A DNA stretch of 44,559 bases from JABDPF01 sp036351575 (GCA_036351575.1 JAZBPJ010000038.1:1-44559); one strand, 5' to 3'; shown: positions 1-8,013, counted from the stretch's first letter. Made by a program: numbers and translations. Notes: generated by a model not told the origin, from the sequence alone.

Positions 1-68
1 TCACGGAAGCGGGGCTGGCCGACGTGCTCGAACGCATGGCCGCCTGCGACCGGGTGGTGAGCCTGTGA
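1..68 (+). CDS. tusD: TusD/DsrE-family sulfur relay subunit, C-terminal end only
   Basis: Only the last 21 codons lie in the window; reading in frame gives a tail ending CDRVVSL before TGA at 66-68. TusD/DsrE proteins typically end in a similar D-R-V-V-x-hydrophobic tail. The TGA overlaps the GTG start of the next gene (65-67), as in tusDCB operons. TusD normally receives sulfur from TusA and passes it to TusE for 2-thiouridine formation on tRNA. The catalytic cysteine region is outside the window, so the call rests on the tail and the three genes that follow. Confidence 0.7.
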   Translation, partial: TEAGLADVLERMAACDRVVSL

Positions 69-439
69 GCGCGGCCGGCAAGCGGGCGGACCTGGCCCTG
101 CTGGTCACGGCGGCGCCTTATTCGAGCCGCGATCCGCGCGCGGAACTCGATATCGCACTGGCGGCGCTGGCGCTGGACCAGACCCTCGAGGTGTACTTCA
201 TCGGCCCGGCGGTCCTGCAATTACTGAAAGATCGGAACCCGGAGCCGGCGCTGCTGCCGCCGGGTTACGCCGCCTGGCCGGCCCTGTTCGAAATGGGCGA
301 GGTCCGGCTGTTCGCGGAACGGGCTTGGCTGGACCATTGCGCAAGCCTGGGACTTCACCTTGACGATTCGATCGAAGGCCTCGATGGCGAAGCCATGCGC
401 AGTCGCTGGCGGGCGGGCAGACAGGTGCTCTGCGTATGA
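65..439 (+). CDS. tusC: TusC/DsrF-family sulfur relay subunit
   Basis: A 124-residue protein that would be the middle subunit of the cytoplasmic TusBCD (DsrEFH) heterohexamer. The N-terminal half has the DsrE-fold pattern of this family: a hydrophobic strand, the turn AAPYSS, an E-L-D-I-A-L-A-A-L-A helix, then the strand VYFIGPAVLQLL. It has a GTG start inside the stop of the upstream tusD and its own stop overlaps the tusB start (ATGA at 436-439), so the genes are translationally coupled. The length matches TusC. TusC has no essential catalytic cysteine in the known system, so its role is structural. Confidence 0.85.
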   Translation: MSAAGKRADLALLVTAAPYSSRDPRAELDIALAALALDQTLEVYFIGPAVLQLLKDRNPEPALLPPGYAAWPALFEMGEVRLFAERAWLDHCASLGLHLDDSIEGLDGEAMRSRWRAGRQVLCV

Positions 440-750
440 ACGGGCAGGGCGACGGTACTGCGACCACGCTGCATCTCGTGCTGAGCGCCGGGCCGCGGGC
501 GCTTGATGCCTGCCGGGCGCGGTGCGAGCCCGGGGATGCGGTGCTGTTCCTGGATGACGGCGTCAACCGGCTGCCGGATGGTGCGCCGGGCGAGGCGCTG
601 CCGGACGGCGTCGCGGTGCTGTTCTCTTTGCCGGATCTCGAGGCCCGCGGCCTGGGCGAAGCCGCGCGACGGCTGCAGCTGGCGACGCTTCAGGATGACG
701 ACTTTCCGGCGCTGCTGGAGCGCCACCGGCACTGCCTGAGCTGGAAATGA
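436..750 (+). CDS. tusB: TusB/DsrH-family sulfur relay subunit
   Basis: A 104-residue DsrH/TusB-like protein. The start reads TLHLVLSAGP, then a stretch G-D-A-V-L-F-L-D-D-G-V typical of this small family. The gene overlaps tusC by four bases at its start and tusE by four at its end (ATGA, 747-750). With TusC and TusD it should form the sulfur-carrying complex that hands persulfide sulfur to TusE. No dsrAB or other dissimilatory sulfite reductase genes are in the window, so the tRNA-thiolation role is more likely than sulfur oxidation. Confidence 0.85.
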   Translation: MNGQGDGTATTLHLVLSAGPRALDACRARCEPGDAVLFLDDGVNRLPDGAPGEALPDGVAVLFSLPDLEARGLGEAARRLQLATLQDDDFPALLERHRHCLSWK

Positions 751-1091
751 ACAGCGCGTCGCTTGAATTGCCGAACGGTGATGTGCTCGCCCTGGACGAG
801 CGCGGTTACCTGCTCGACTACGGCGCCTGGTCGCCGCTGGTTGCGGAAACCATGGCGGCAGCGGACGGGCTGCAGCTCGAAGACGATCACCGCGCCGTCC
901 TGGCGATCTTCCGCGAGTACTATGAAGCGTTTGCTATCGAGCCGCCGATGCGGGTCCTGGTGAAGCGGGCCAAAGAACGCCTGGGCGAGGAAAAAGGCAG
1001 CAGCCGCTACCTCTACCGGCTGTTTCCGGAGGGGCCGGGCACGCAGGCCTGCCGTTATGCCGGCCTGCCGCGACCGCTGAGCTGTGTGTGA
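747..1091 (+). CDS. tusE: TusE/DsrC-family sulfur carrier
   Basis: A 114-residue DsrC/TusE protein, the last gene of the tus operon. The family signature EEKGSSRYLYRLFPEGPG is present and the protein ends in a flexible arm with the near-terminal cysteine that carries the persulfide (GLPRPLSCV). A second cysteine sits eleven residues before it (QACRYAGLP). From memory, E. coli TusE has a threonine at that position, whereas DsrC of dissimilatory sulfur metabolism has this cysteine. With no dsrAB visible I keep the TusE name. The two-cysteine arm is the notable point. Confidence 0.9.
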   Translation: MNSASLELPNGDVLALDERGYLLDYGAWSPLVAETMAAADGLQLEDDHRAVLAIFREYYEAFAIEPPMRVLVKRAKERLGEEKGSSRYLYRLFPEGPGTQACRYAGLPRPLSCV

Positions 1092-1122
1092 GACGATTGA
1101 CCGCATGTTGTATGCGAGCAAC

Positions 1123-1141
1123 GCGGGCTTTCGTCGCCCGC
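1123..1141 (+). terminator. possible weak terminator after the tus operon
   Basis: A 6-bp GC stem (GCGGGC / GCCCGC, loop of seven) lies 32 bases after the tusE stop and is followed by TGTTTC rather than a clean T run. It could end the tus transcript, but the weak T tract keeps confidence low. The rest of the 1092-1342 gap holds the promoter described next. Confidence 0.3.
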
Positions 1142-1269
1142 TGTTTCACCGGCTCGAGGGAGACCGGCCAGGAGGTCTGCTGAAAGGGAATTACTCGTTA
1201 TAAAAACAATTACTTGCCAGTAGGTTTGGCAGGCAGCCGCCGGCAGGTCGTTTTAACGGGATTTTTACA

Positions 1270-1298
1270 TTGACAGCGTGTTGCATTCCTGCCATATT
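1270..1298 (+). promoter_or_regulatory. sigma-70-like promoter for the beta-barrel gene
   Basis: TTGACA at 1270-1275, a 17-base spacer and CATATT at 1293-1298 fit a sigma-70 promoter (6/6 and 4/6 to consensus). Transcription would begin near 1305, just upstream of the start chosen at 1343 and too late to use the in-frame GTG at 1304. Confidence 0.6.
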
Positions 1299-1342
1299 CC
1301 ATCGTGTACAGATACATCCGTTCAGCGGACGAAGGCCCGTAC

Positions 1343-2530
1343 TTGAAGAAAAAGATCGTCAGCGCAGCAATCGGCCTCCTGGGCCTGGTTCCCGGCCTTG
1401 CCGGCGCCAGCGGTTTCGGCTTGCCTGCATCCGGCTTCGCCGCCGGCGGAACCGGCCTGACATCGTTCTACTCGATCGGCTTTGAGCTCGGCCCCTGGCA
1501 GGAATACCTGGCGCAGGAACTGACGCCGGATTACATGCTTCCCGAAGACGCGGCTCCGGTGCGGGTTTCCTGGCTGCGCAGCAGCGACCTGGTGCTGCTG
1601 CCCGATTTCGCCGGCGGCATGGAGTCCAGCCCCGATACCTGGCTGAAACTGCAGTTCGAATACCAGTCGTCCGACGAATACCGCTGGCAGGGCGTTGAGC
1701 CCGAACCGGTCTATCGCGGCAGCGCCTTCGAGCGGCAATACTTCGAACCCGGCGTACAGCACCGCTTCTCGGACAGCGGCGTGCTGGGCGTATCCGCAAT
1801 TGTCGCGTATCAGCGCTACAGCGCCGCCAACCTTGGCCTGTTCGCCGCGAATTCACTCGGCGGGGACGTCGGCATTTACTCCGGCTACCAGCCTTACCAG
1901 GAATCCGGTTACGGCACGGGCGTGCGCCTCGCGGTCCACCAGGAAGTGGTCAGCGGGCTGGCGTTTGACGCGGGCTTCCAGTCGCGCATCGACATGGAAG
2001 AGTTCGCGGCTTTCCGCGGTGTCTATTCCAGCCCGGCGGATCTCGACATCCCGGCCCGGGCCAGTGTCGGCCTGGCGCTGCAGGCCAGCGAACGTTCCTG
2101 GCTGAACATCGCCGTCGAACGCGTCATGTACAGCGATATCAGCGCCTTCCCGAGCAGCTATCTGCCGAACCGCTTCCTGTCGCTGCTGGGTGACTCGACG
2201 AGCCCGTCCTTCGACTGGGAAGACCTGACGGTTTACACCATCGGCTACACCTGGAGCGACGGCGAGGACCAGCAATGGCATATCGACCTGAGCACCCGGA
2301 CCCAGCCTTCTCCGTCTTCACGCGTGCTTGACCGCGCGCTATCGGCCGACCTCGCCAGCAGTGCGATGCTGATCGGCTATTCGCGCCGCACCGGCGACCG
2401 CAGCCGCCTGCGTCTCAACGCGGCTTACGCGCCGGCCGAATACGCCTTCGGCGGCAGCGTGCTCGGCGTCACAACGGAAGAACTGGGCCAGCAGTTCGAA
2501 CTCGAGGCGATGTGGACGCTGAGCTTCTGA
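1343..2530 (+). CDS. outer-membrane beta-barrel protein (FadL/OmpP1-like)
   Basis: A 395-residue protein. The TTG start at 1343 is preferred: it has GAAGG at 1331-1335 with a 7-base spacer, and the encoded N-terminus is then a signal peptide (M-K-K-K-I, hydrophobic core, LAGASG). The mature part opens with GFGLPASGFAAGGTG, like the glycine-rich N-terminus of OmpP1/FadL-type transporters, continues with alternating aromatic/hydrophobic strands and ends in WTLSF, with the terminal phenylalanine used by the BAM machinery. FadL-like proteins carry hydrophobic compounds across the outer membrane; the substrate cannot be read here. A lone gene with its own promoter, 30 bases before the PerM gene. 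Confidence 0.6.
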   Translation: MKKKIVSAAIGLLGLVPGLAGASGFGLPASGFAAGGTGLTSFYSIGFELGPWQEYLAQELTPDYMLPEDAAPVRVSWLRSSDLVLLPDFAGGMESSPDTWLKLQFEYQSSDEYRWQGVEPEPVYRGSAFERQYFEPGVQHRFSDSGVLGVSAIVAYQRYSAANLGLFAANSLGGDVGIYSGYQPYQESGYGTGVRLAVHQEVVSGLAFDAGFQSRIDMEEFAAFRGVYSSPADLDIPARASVGLALQASERSWLNIAVERVMYSDISAFPSSYLPNRFLSLLGDSTSPSFDWEDLTVYTIGYTWSDGEDQQWHIDLSTRTQPSPSSRVLDRALSADLASSAMLIGYSRRTGDRSRLRLNAAYAPAEYAFGGSVLGVTTEELGQQFELEAMWTLSF

Positions 2531-2560
2531 CGCTTTGCGTTTTCTCATAAAAGGTAATCC

Positions 2561-3643
2561 ATGGAACTGTTGAGAGACTGGTTCAGGCGCTCGTTCTCCG
2601 ACCCGCAGGTGGTCATCCTCGGCGTGTTCCTGGTCGTTTTTTTCGCGATTATTGTCGGGCTCGGCGCGTGGCTGGCCCCGATGTTCGCGAGTATCGTTGT
2701 GGCCTACCTGCTGGAGGCCGTCGTCTCGAGGCTGCAGCGCTGGGGCTTGCCGCGCGTCTTCGCGGTGTTCATCGTTTTCCTGATTTTCCTGGCCGTTCTG
2801 TTCTTCCTGATCTTCGGCCTGATCCCGATCGTGTCGCGCCAGCTGACCCAGCTCGTGCAGCAGGTGCCGAACTACCTGACCCAGGGCCAGGAGATTCTGC
2901 GGCGGCTGCCCGAAACCTACCCCGACCTGATTTCCGTTCAGCAGATCGACAGCCTGATCGCCCAGCTCGGCCAGGAAGCGGCCAACCTGGGTCAGCTCAT
3001 CCTCGGCTGGTCGCTGGCGTCGGTGGCGAGCGTGTTTGCGCTGATCGTGTACCTGGTGCTGGTGCCGGTGCTGGTGTTTTTCCTGCTGAAAGACAAGGAC
3101 GAGATCATCGGCTGGGTGACCAACCGGCTGCCGGAAGAGCGCGGGCTGGTAAACCGGGTGTGGGTGGAGTCCGAAGCACAGGTCGCCAATTACGTGCGCG
3201 GCAAGTTCGTGGAGATCGTGATCGTCGGCGCGGTGACCTACGTGACATTCATCACGCTGGGCCTGCAGTACGCGGCCCTGCTGGCGACCGTGATCGGTTT
3301 TTCCGTGCTGATTCCCTACATCGGCGCCATGGTCGCTACCGTGCCGGTGGCGCTGGTGGCGTTCTTCCAGTTCGGCTGGGGCTGGGAGTTCGGTTACGTG
3401 GTGATTGCCTACACCATCATCCAGGTGCTCGACGGCAACGTGCTCGTGCCGCTGCTCTTTTCCGAGGTCGTCAACCTGCACCCCGTGGCCATCATCCTCG
3501 CCATCCTGGTATTCGGCGGAATGTGGGGATTCTGGGGAATCTTCTTCGCCATTCCGCTGGCGACTTTCGTCAAGGCCGTGATCAACGCCTGGCCCAGCAA
3601 CCAGGGTAAAGAGGAAGATGAAACGCCCAAGGCAGAAGCGTGA
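2561..3643 (+). CDS. AI-2E/PerM family inner-membrane permease
   Basis: A 360-residue polytopic membrane protein of the AI-2E (PerM/YdiK) family. About eight hydrophobic segments are visible: two near residues 17-50, one at 64-90, one at 150-180, then a C-terminal bundle at 215-345. The long amphipathic region between them (QLTQLVQQVPNYL) and the C-terminal block G-G-x-W-G-F-W-G-I-F-F-A-I-P-L-A are family hallmarks. AAAGGT lies 8 bases before the ATG. Family members export diverse small molecules or sodium; the function here is unknown. No obvious functional link to its neighbours. Confidence 0.85.
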   Translation: MELLRDWFRRSFSDPQVVILGVFLVVFFAIIVGLGAWLAPMFASIVVAYLLEAVVSRLQRWGLPRVFAVFIVFLIFLAVLFFLIFGLIPIVSRQLTQLVQQVPNYLTQGQEILRRLPETYPDLISVQQIDSLIAQLGQEAANLGQLILGWSLASVASVFALIVYLVLVPVLVFFLLKDKDEIIGWVTNRLPEERGLVNRVWVESEAQVANYVRGKFVEIVIVGAVTYVTFITLGLQYAALLATVIGFSVLIPYIGAMVATVPVALVAFFQFGWGWEFGYVVIAYTIIQVLDGNVLVPLLFSEVVNLHPVAIILAILVFGGMWGFWGIFFAIPLATFVKAVINAWPSNQGKEEDETPKAEA

Positions 3644-3647
3644 CGAG

Positions 3648-3751
3648 ATCCCGGGTCAAGCCCGGGATGACGTTTCCTTGTCTGAGAATTTCCCGTTTTG
3701 ATGTACCGCTAATGTAACGTCATCCCGGAATTTGCGAAGCAAATGTCCGGG
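3648..3751. repeat. intergenic inverted-repeat element (REP-like)
   Basis: Between the convergent PerM and phoH genes lie two hairpins. The first is ATCCCGGG/CCCGGGAT around TCAAG (3648-3668). The second is CCCGGA-ATTTGC / GCAAAT-TCCGGG (3724-3751) with a one-base bulge. The two are themselves inverted relative to each other: CCCGGGATGACG at 3661-3672 matches CGTCATCCCGG at 3718-3728 on the other strand. The 'CGTCATCCCGG' unit is a common dispersed intergenic sequence in proteobacteria. It may also stop transcription from both sides. No other copy is in the window. Confidence 0.6.
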
Positions 3752-3781
3752 ACCTCCCGCAACTTATCGCGATTCCCGTTT

Positions 3782-5179
3782 TTACAGCGCCTCGGAGGCG
3801 AAATCCGCCAGGCGTGAACGCTCGCCGCGGCGCAGCGTGATGTGCCCGCTGTGCGCCCAGTCCTTGAAGCGGTCCACCGCGAAGGTCAGCCCCGACGTCG
3901 TTTCGGTCAGGTAGGGCGTGTCGATCTGCTCCACGTTGCCGAGGCAGATCATCTTGGTGTTCGGGCCGGCGCGCGTGATCAGCGCTTTCATCTGCTTGGG
4001 CGTGATGTTCTGCGCCTCGTCGATGATCACGTAGCGGTTCAGGAAGGTGCGCCCGCGCATGAAGTTCAGCGCCCGCACCTTGACCCGGTTGGCCAGCAGG
4101 TCGATGGTGGCGGCGCGGCCCCATTCGCCGCCCTCGGCGGGCTGCGTGAGCACTTCCAGGTTGTCCGTGAGCGCGCCCATCCACGGCGTCATCTTTTCTT
4201 CCTCGGTACCGGGCAGGAAACCGATGTCCTCGCCGATGGAGACCGTGGCGCGCGTGATGATGATTTCCGAGTAGATTTTCTCGTCCATGGTCTGCGCCAG
4301 TCCGGCGGCCAGCGCCAGCAGCGTCTTGCCCGTGCCCGCGGTTCCCATCAGGGTGACAAAATCGATTTCCGGGTCCATCAGCAGGTTCAGGGCGAAATTC
4401 TGCTCGCGGTTGCGCGCGTGGATGCCCCAGACGTTCTTGTGGCCCTCGTAGTACGGATCGACCAGCTGCATCTTGACCGTCTCGCTGTCGACCTCCTTGA
4501 CCAGCGCCTCGATGCCGTTCTCGGTTTCGCCGATGGCGATGCACTGGTTGGGATGCCAGCCGTTCTCTTCCCCGATCGGGATACGGTAGTGGGTCAGGCT
4601 GCCCTCGTTCCAGGACTCGATGGACGGATTCTTCTCCCAGAAGCTCTCGTCGTGTTCCCGCATGCCGCGGTAAAGCAGGCTGAGGTCATCCAGCGCCCGG
4701 TCGTTGTAGTAGTCCTCGGCCTGCACGCCGAGGATCGCGGCCTTGATGCGCAGGTTGATGTCCTTGGAGACCAGGACGATCTCTTTTTCCGGGTGCGCCT
4801 CCTGCAGCGCCAGCGCCGTGCTGAGAATTTCATTGTCCGCGAAGGAGCCGTCACGCAGCAGGCTGGAGTGGGTTTCCGGCACCGTCGTCTGGAAATAGAG
4901 CCGGCCCGTGCCGACCTCCAGCTCGAGTCCTTCCGGTTCCCTCAGCTCCAGGCCGTCTTCGAGGTTCTGCAGGTGCTGCTGCTGCATCATTTCCCCGATG
5001 AAGCGGCTGACCTGGCGCACGTTGCGCGAAACCTCTGACAGCCCTTTCTTGGCGGCGTCCAGTTCCTCCAGCACCATCATCGGGATCAGTACATCGTGTT
5101 CCTCGAAGCGGAACAGCGAACTGGGGTCATGCATCAGGACGTTGGTATCGAGGATGTACAGGCGTTTTTCACTTCCCAT
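3782..5179 (-). CDS. PIN domain-PhoH family ATPase
   Basis: A 465-residue protein with an N-terminal PIN domain (LDTNVLMHD at 10-18, further acidic residues including D140 in SKDINLRIK) and a C-terminal PhoH ATPase domain (Walker A GTAGTGKT at 279-286, Walker B VIIDEAQN with D387-E388). This PIN-PhoH (PhoH2/YlaK) architecture is known from RNA helicase/RNase proteins. It probably unwinds and cuts RNA in the cytoplasm. It lies 39 bases downstream of bcp in the same direction, so the two may be cotranscribed. Full length and intact. Confidence 0.9.
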   Translation of the reverse strand: MGSEKRLYILDTNVLMHDPSSLFRFEEHDVLIPMMVLEELDAAKKGLSEVSRNVRQVSRFIGEMMQQQHLQNLEDGLELREPEGLELEVGTGRLYFQTTVPETHSSLLRDGSFADNEILSTALALQEAHPEKEIVLVSKDINLRIKAAILGVQAEDYYNDRALDDLSLLYRGMREHDESFWEKNPSIESWNEGSLTHYRIPIGEENGWHPNQCIAIGETENGIEALVKEVDSETVKMQLVDPYYEGHKNVWGIHARNREQNFALNLLMDPEIDFVTLMGTAGTGKTLLALAAGLAQTMDEKIYSEIIITRATVSIGEDIGFLPGTEEEKMTPWMGALTDNLEVLTQPAEGGEWGRAATIDLLANRVKVRALNFMRGRTFLNRYVIIDEAQNITPKQMKALITRAGPNTKMICLGNVEQIDTPYLTETTSGLTFAVDRFKDWAHSGHITLRRGERSRLADFASEAL

Positions 5180-5218
5180 CAGTGAATGACTCCGTTTTAA
5201 TTTTTTTGCAGGGGATGC

Positions 5219-5680
5219 TTAAAGGGATTTCACGGCATCGAGCACTTCGTCCACGTGGCCTTTTACGCGGACTTTCCGCCACTCGGCACGCAGTACGCCG
5301 TCGCCGTCGATCAGGAACGTGCTGCGCACGATACCCATCACCTTGCGGCCGTACATGTTTTTCTCGTGGATGACGTCGAACTGCTTGCACAGCGCCTCGT
5401 CTTCGTCGGACAACAGGTCGAACGGGAATGCCTGCTTGGCCTTGAAGTTTTCATGCCGTTTCAGGCTGTCGCGGGAGACGCCCAGGATCTCGGTGTTCGC
5501 TGCCTGGAATTCCGCGTAGCGGTCGCGGAAATTCTGCCCTTCCAGGGTGCAGCCCGGAGTGCTGTCCTTGGGGTAGAAGTAGATGACCAGGTTTTTGTCT
5601 TTGAAATCAGAGAGGGAAAGGGACTTGTCGCCGGTGGCCGGAAGGGAAAATTCCGCCACCTTCTCGCCGAGGTTTACCAT
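5219..5680 (-). CDS. bcp: thioredoxin-dependent peroxiredoxin Bcp/PrxQ
   Basis: A 153-residue BCP/PrxQ peroxiredoxin that reduces hydroperoxides in the cytoplasm. The peroxidatic cysteine is in STPGCT, after the strand LVIYFYPKD, and the family motif LLSDEDEALCKQF is present. The ATG at 5680 is preferred to the in-frame TTG at 5683 because GGAG at 5686-5689 is five bases upstream. The residue five after the peroxidatic cysteine, often a resolving cysteine in PrxQ proteins, is asparagine here (TPGCTLEGQN). Resolution must use the cysteine near residue 97 or an outside thiol. It is divergent from the BamC-like gene; bcp often sits near dapA-bamC in gammaproteobacteria. Confidence 0.93.
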   Translation of the reverse strand: MVNLGEKVAEFSLPATGDKSLSLSDFKDKNLVIYFYPKDSTPGCTLEGQNFRDRYAEFQAANTEILGVSRDSLKRHENFKAKQAFPFDLLSDEDEALCKQFDVIHEKNMYGRKVMGIVRSTFLIDGDGVLRAEWRKVRVKGHVDEVLDAVKSL

Positions 5681-5823
5681 CAACGCTCCAGGTTTTTCAG
5701 TAGTGAAAGAACGGCATCAGCATACTTGCCGTAATGGGGTACCGCAAGTACCATGGCAGCCCCTTTTCGTTCCTGTAGAATAGAGCGCTCGCAAGCCGGG
5801 TATATGGCACTGACCTAATCGAA

Positions 5824-6444
5824 ATGACATTCAATTTTTCACCCAGACTGACCCTGCTGCCGGCACTCCTGGCGGCGGTTGCAATGACGGCCTGTTCGAG
5901 CGGCCAGCGCACACCCGAGTACTACAATGCATTCGAGACGGACCCGCTGAAAATTCCGGAGGGACTCTCGACCCCGGATCACAGCCAGGCGCTGGTCATC
6001 CACTCACCCTACATTCCGCCGCCCAGCCTGGTGATGGAAACCCGGCCGCCGCGGATTTCCAGCACCACGTCCGGGATCGATGAGAATTCGCGTCTTCGGT
6101 GGTCCGCGCAGGGCCTGTACCTGGAAGTCGAGGATACGGCCGAAAGCGCGCACCGGCGCCTGGCTTTCGTGCTGGAACGTTCCGGGATGGAACGGATACG
6201 CCTGGACGATGAGGGCGTTTACCGATTCGACTACTACCAGACGTTCGAGGACATGGGCGGGTTCTGGAAAAGCCTGGCGTTCTGGAGCCGGGACACCCGC
6301 GAGGACTACAGCGGCGCCTACCAGGTGTTCGTGCGCCCCGACGGTGAAAACGCCCGCGTGTATATCAAGTACGCCGACGACACGGATTGCGAACCCGACG
6401 CCGCCGAGCATTTGCTGGATGTCGTCCGCAGGCGACTGGGCTGA
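5824..6444 (+). CDS. BamC-like outer-membrane lipoprotein
   Basis: A 206-residue lipoprotein: hydrophobic signal peptide and lipobox MTAC, followed by an extended proline-rich stretch (LKIPEGLSTP) like the N-terminal tail of BamC/NlpB, which binds BamD. One folded domain follows (about residues 90-206, LYLEVEDTAESAHRRL to the end). E. coli BamC has two such domains and is much longer, so this is either a short BamC or a related lipoprotein. In E. coli the gene follows dapA; here no dapA is present and it stands alone, divergent from bcp. No good ribosome binding site is seen before the ATG. Confidence 0.6.
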   Translation: MTFNFSPRLTLLPALLAAVAMTACSSGQRTPEYYNAFETDPLKIPEGLSTPDHSQALVIHSPYIPPPSLVMETRPPRISSTTSGIDENSRLRWSAQGLYLEVEDTAESAHRRLAFVLERSGMERIRLDDEGVYRFDYYQTFEDMGGFWKSLAFWSRDTREDYSGAYQVFVRPDGENARVYIKYADDTDCEPDAAEHLLDVVRRRLG

Positions 6445-6452
6445 AAAACAAA

Positions 6453-6483
6453 GGGGTCAGAGTAGCTCAGCTACTCTGACCCC
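6453..6483 (-). terminator. strong intrinsic terminator between bamC-like gene and fdxA
   Basis: A perfect 14-bp stem (GGGGTCAGAGTAGC / GCTACTCTGACCCC, loop TCA). Read on the minus strand it is followed by TTTGTTTTT, so it should terminate fdxA. On the plus strand there is no T run, but it may still protect the BamC-like transcript. The GGGGTCAGAG stem also resembles dispersed repeats seen in other gammaproteobacteria. Confidence 0.85.
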
Positions 6484-6503
6484 GGTCTAGCCATCGTTTT
6501 TTC

Positions 6504-6827
6504 TCAGCGTTCGAGCAGATCCAGCTTCCCGGTCTTGCCGTCCCATTCTTCAGCATCGAACGGCGGGTCCTTCTGCTCGGTGATCACCGGCCACTCCCTG
6601 GACAGTTCCTCGTTGAGCTGGATGTAGATTTCCATGCCCTCCGGCAGGTCGTCCTCGGGGAAGATGGCCTCCGCGGGGCACTCGGGTTCGCACAGCGTGC
6701 AATCGATGCATTCCTCGGGGTCGATGACCAGGAAATTGGGGCCTTCGTGGAAGCAGTCTACCGGGCAGACTTCCACGCAGTCGGTGTACTTGCACTTGAT
6801 GCAGTTCTCAGTGACGACAAAGGTCAT
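6504..6827 (-). CDS. fdxA: seven-iron ferredoxin FdxA
   Basis: A 107-residue [3Fe-4S][4Fe-4S] ferredoxin. By comparison with Azotobacter ferredoxin I, C9, C17 and C50 would bind the [3Fe-4S] cluster and C21, C40, C43 and C46 the [4Fe-4S] cluster; C25 is the usual extra cysteine next to it. The acidic C-terminal tail (about residues 55-107) is typical. It is a cytoplasmic electron carrier. A standalone gene, terminated by the hairpin at 6453-6483. It could in principle supply electrons to the corrinoid activator further right, but nothing in the sequence shows this. Confidence 0.95.
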   Translation of the reverse strand: MTFVVTENCIKCKYTDCVEVCPVDCFHEGPNFLVIDPEECIDCTLCEPECPAEAIFPEDDLPEGMEIYIQLNEELSREWPVITEQKDPPFDAEEWDGKTGKLDLLER

Positions 6828-7017
6828 GGCTACCTCGCTGCGCGTTTCCTTGTTATGTGCGGAAATTTTAGTGCAAACGGCGCTCGAGCAAAACCACCGG
6901 GGCTGATTTCGGTCAAGCGGCGCCGGTTAAGGTTCGTTCTTTTCACTGTCCCGGCACTGAGCGTGATCGGGATACAATGTTTGCACAGATGGGCCGAAGT
7001 GACAGGAGGTGCAATTC

Positions 7018-8013
7018 ATGACCCGTCCCGATTGCAAGGTCGCCGTTATCGGCCTGGGCGGAACCATTGCGATGCGTTCCGACGGCAGCGGTGCGGTGCC
7101 CAGCCTGGCCGCCGAGGACCTCGTTCGTGTTTTGCCGGAAGCGGCCGCGGCCCGACTCGGGCCGGTGGAGAATTTTCGCAACTTGCCGGGCGCCCACCTC
7201 TCGCTGGACGACCTGGTCGAACTCGCGGCCCGCATCGACGCGCTGGAACGCGGCGGCGATGCCGGCGGCTTCGTGGTGGTGCAGGGCACGGACACCATCG
7301 AGGAGACGGTTTTCGCGCTGGAATTGCTGCGCAACGGCGCGGCGCCCGTGGTTGTCACCGGGGCCATGCGCCACGCGGGGCAAACCAGCGCCGACGGGCC
7401 CGCCAACCTGGCCGGCGCGATTCAAACCGCGGCGTCGCCCAAGTCGAAAGGACGCGGCGCGATGGTGTGCTTCAACGACGAGATCCACGCCGCCTGGGCC
7501 GTGCAGAAAACGGCAGCGACCAACCTGGCGGCGTTTTCCTCGCCCGGATTCGGCCCGGTCGGCCACGTGATCGAGGACCGGGCGCGTTTCCTGTGTCCCG
7601 CCGCGCGCTGGCCGGCGCTCGAAGCAGAGCCCTCGGCAATCAAACCGGCGAAGGTCGCCATCGTCGCCGCCAGCCAGGGTGAAGGGCCGGACCTGGTCGA
7701 GGCCGTGGCCGGGCAGGATTATGCCGGGCTGGTGGTGCAGGCCACCGGGGCAGGGCACCTGCATTACAGCTGGGTCGAGCCGCTGGCCGCACTGGCGCGG
7801 GTCATGCCGGTCGTGCTGGCCACGCGGGTCTCGCGCGGCCCGGTGCTCAGCAAGACCTACGCCTTCGCAGGTTCCGAATCGGACCTGCTGGCGCAAGGAC
7901 TGGTTTCCGCCGGCTTCCTCTGCGCCAGCAAGGCGCGCGTCCTGCTCAGCCTGGCGCTGGGTGCGGGCATGACCCCGGCGGCTGTCGAGGAGCTTTTCGA
8001 TGCGGGGTTCTGA
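7018..8013 (+). CDS. asparaginase family amidohydrolase
   Basis: A 331-residue asparaginase (L-Asn to L-Asp plus ammonia). Both active-site threonine motifs are present: GLGGTIA with T16 and VVQGTDTIEE with T91-D92, and the family stretch TGAMRHAGQTSADGPANL follows. There is no signal peptide, so a cytoplasmic enzyme is expected. ATG at 7018 is chosen because AGGAGG at 7004-7009 is 8 bases upstream. A TACAAT box at 6973-6978 may be the -10 element, but its -35 is poor. Single gene ended by the hairpin at 8064-8091. Confidence 0.9.
   Translation: MTRPDCKVAVIGLGGTIAMRSDGSGAVPSLAAEDLVRVLPEAAAARLGPVENFRNLPGAHLSLDDLVELAARIDALERGGDAGGFVVVQGTDTIEETVFALELLRNGAAPVVVTGAMRHAGQTSADGPANLAGAIQTAASPKSKGRGAMVCFNDEIHAAWAVQKTAATNLAAFSSPGFGPVGHVIEDRARFLCPAARWPALEAEPSAIKPAKVAIVAASQGEGPDLVEAVAGQDYAGLVVQATGAGHLHYSWVEPLAALARVMPVVLATRVSRGPVLSKTYAFAGSESDLLAQGLVSAGFLCASKARVLLSLALGAGMTPAAVEELFDAGF

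Noticed and set aside
1153..1170. GGGAGACCGGCC at 1158-1169 resembles the 3' part of a cobalamin-riboswitch B12 box
   Set aside because: The 5' half of the box does not match, no GGTG/CCGCAAC-type core or regulatory stem was found upstream, and the likely promoter at 1270-1298 lies downstream of it.
2339..3481. Long minus-strand open frame (380 codons) rich in His, Gln, Glu and Arg
   Set aside because: Antisense shadow of the permease gene; composition is the complement of hydrophobic codons.
3842..5038. Plus-strand open frame of 398 codons opposite phoH
   Set aside because: PhoH has complete motifs; the other strand shows no domain.
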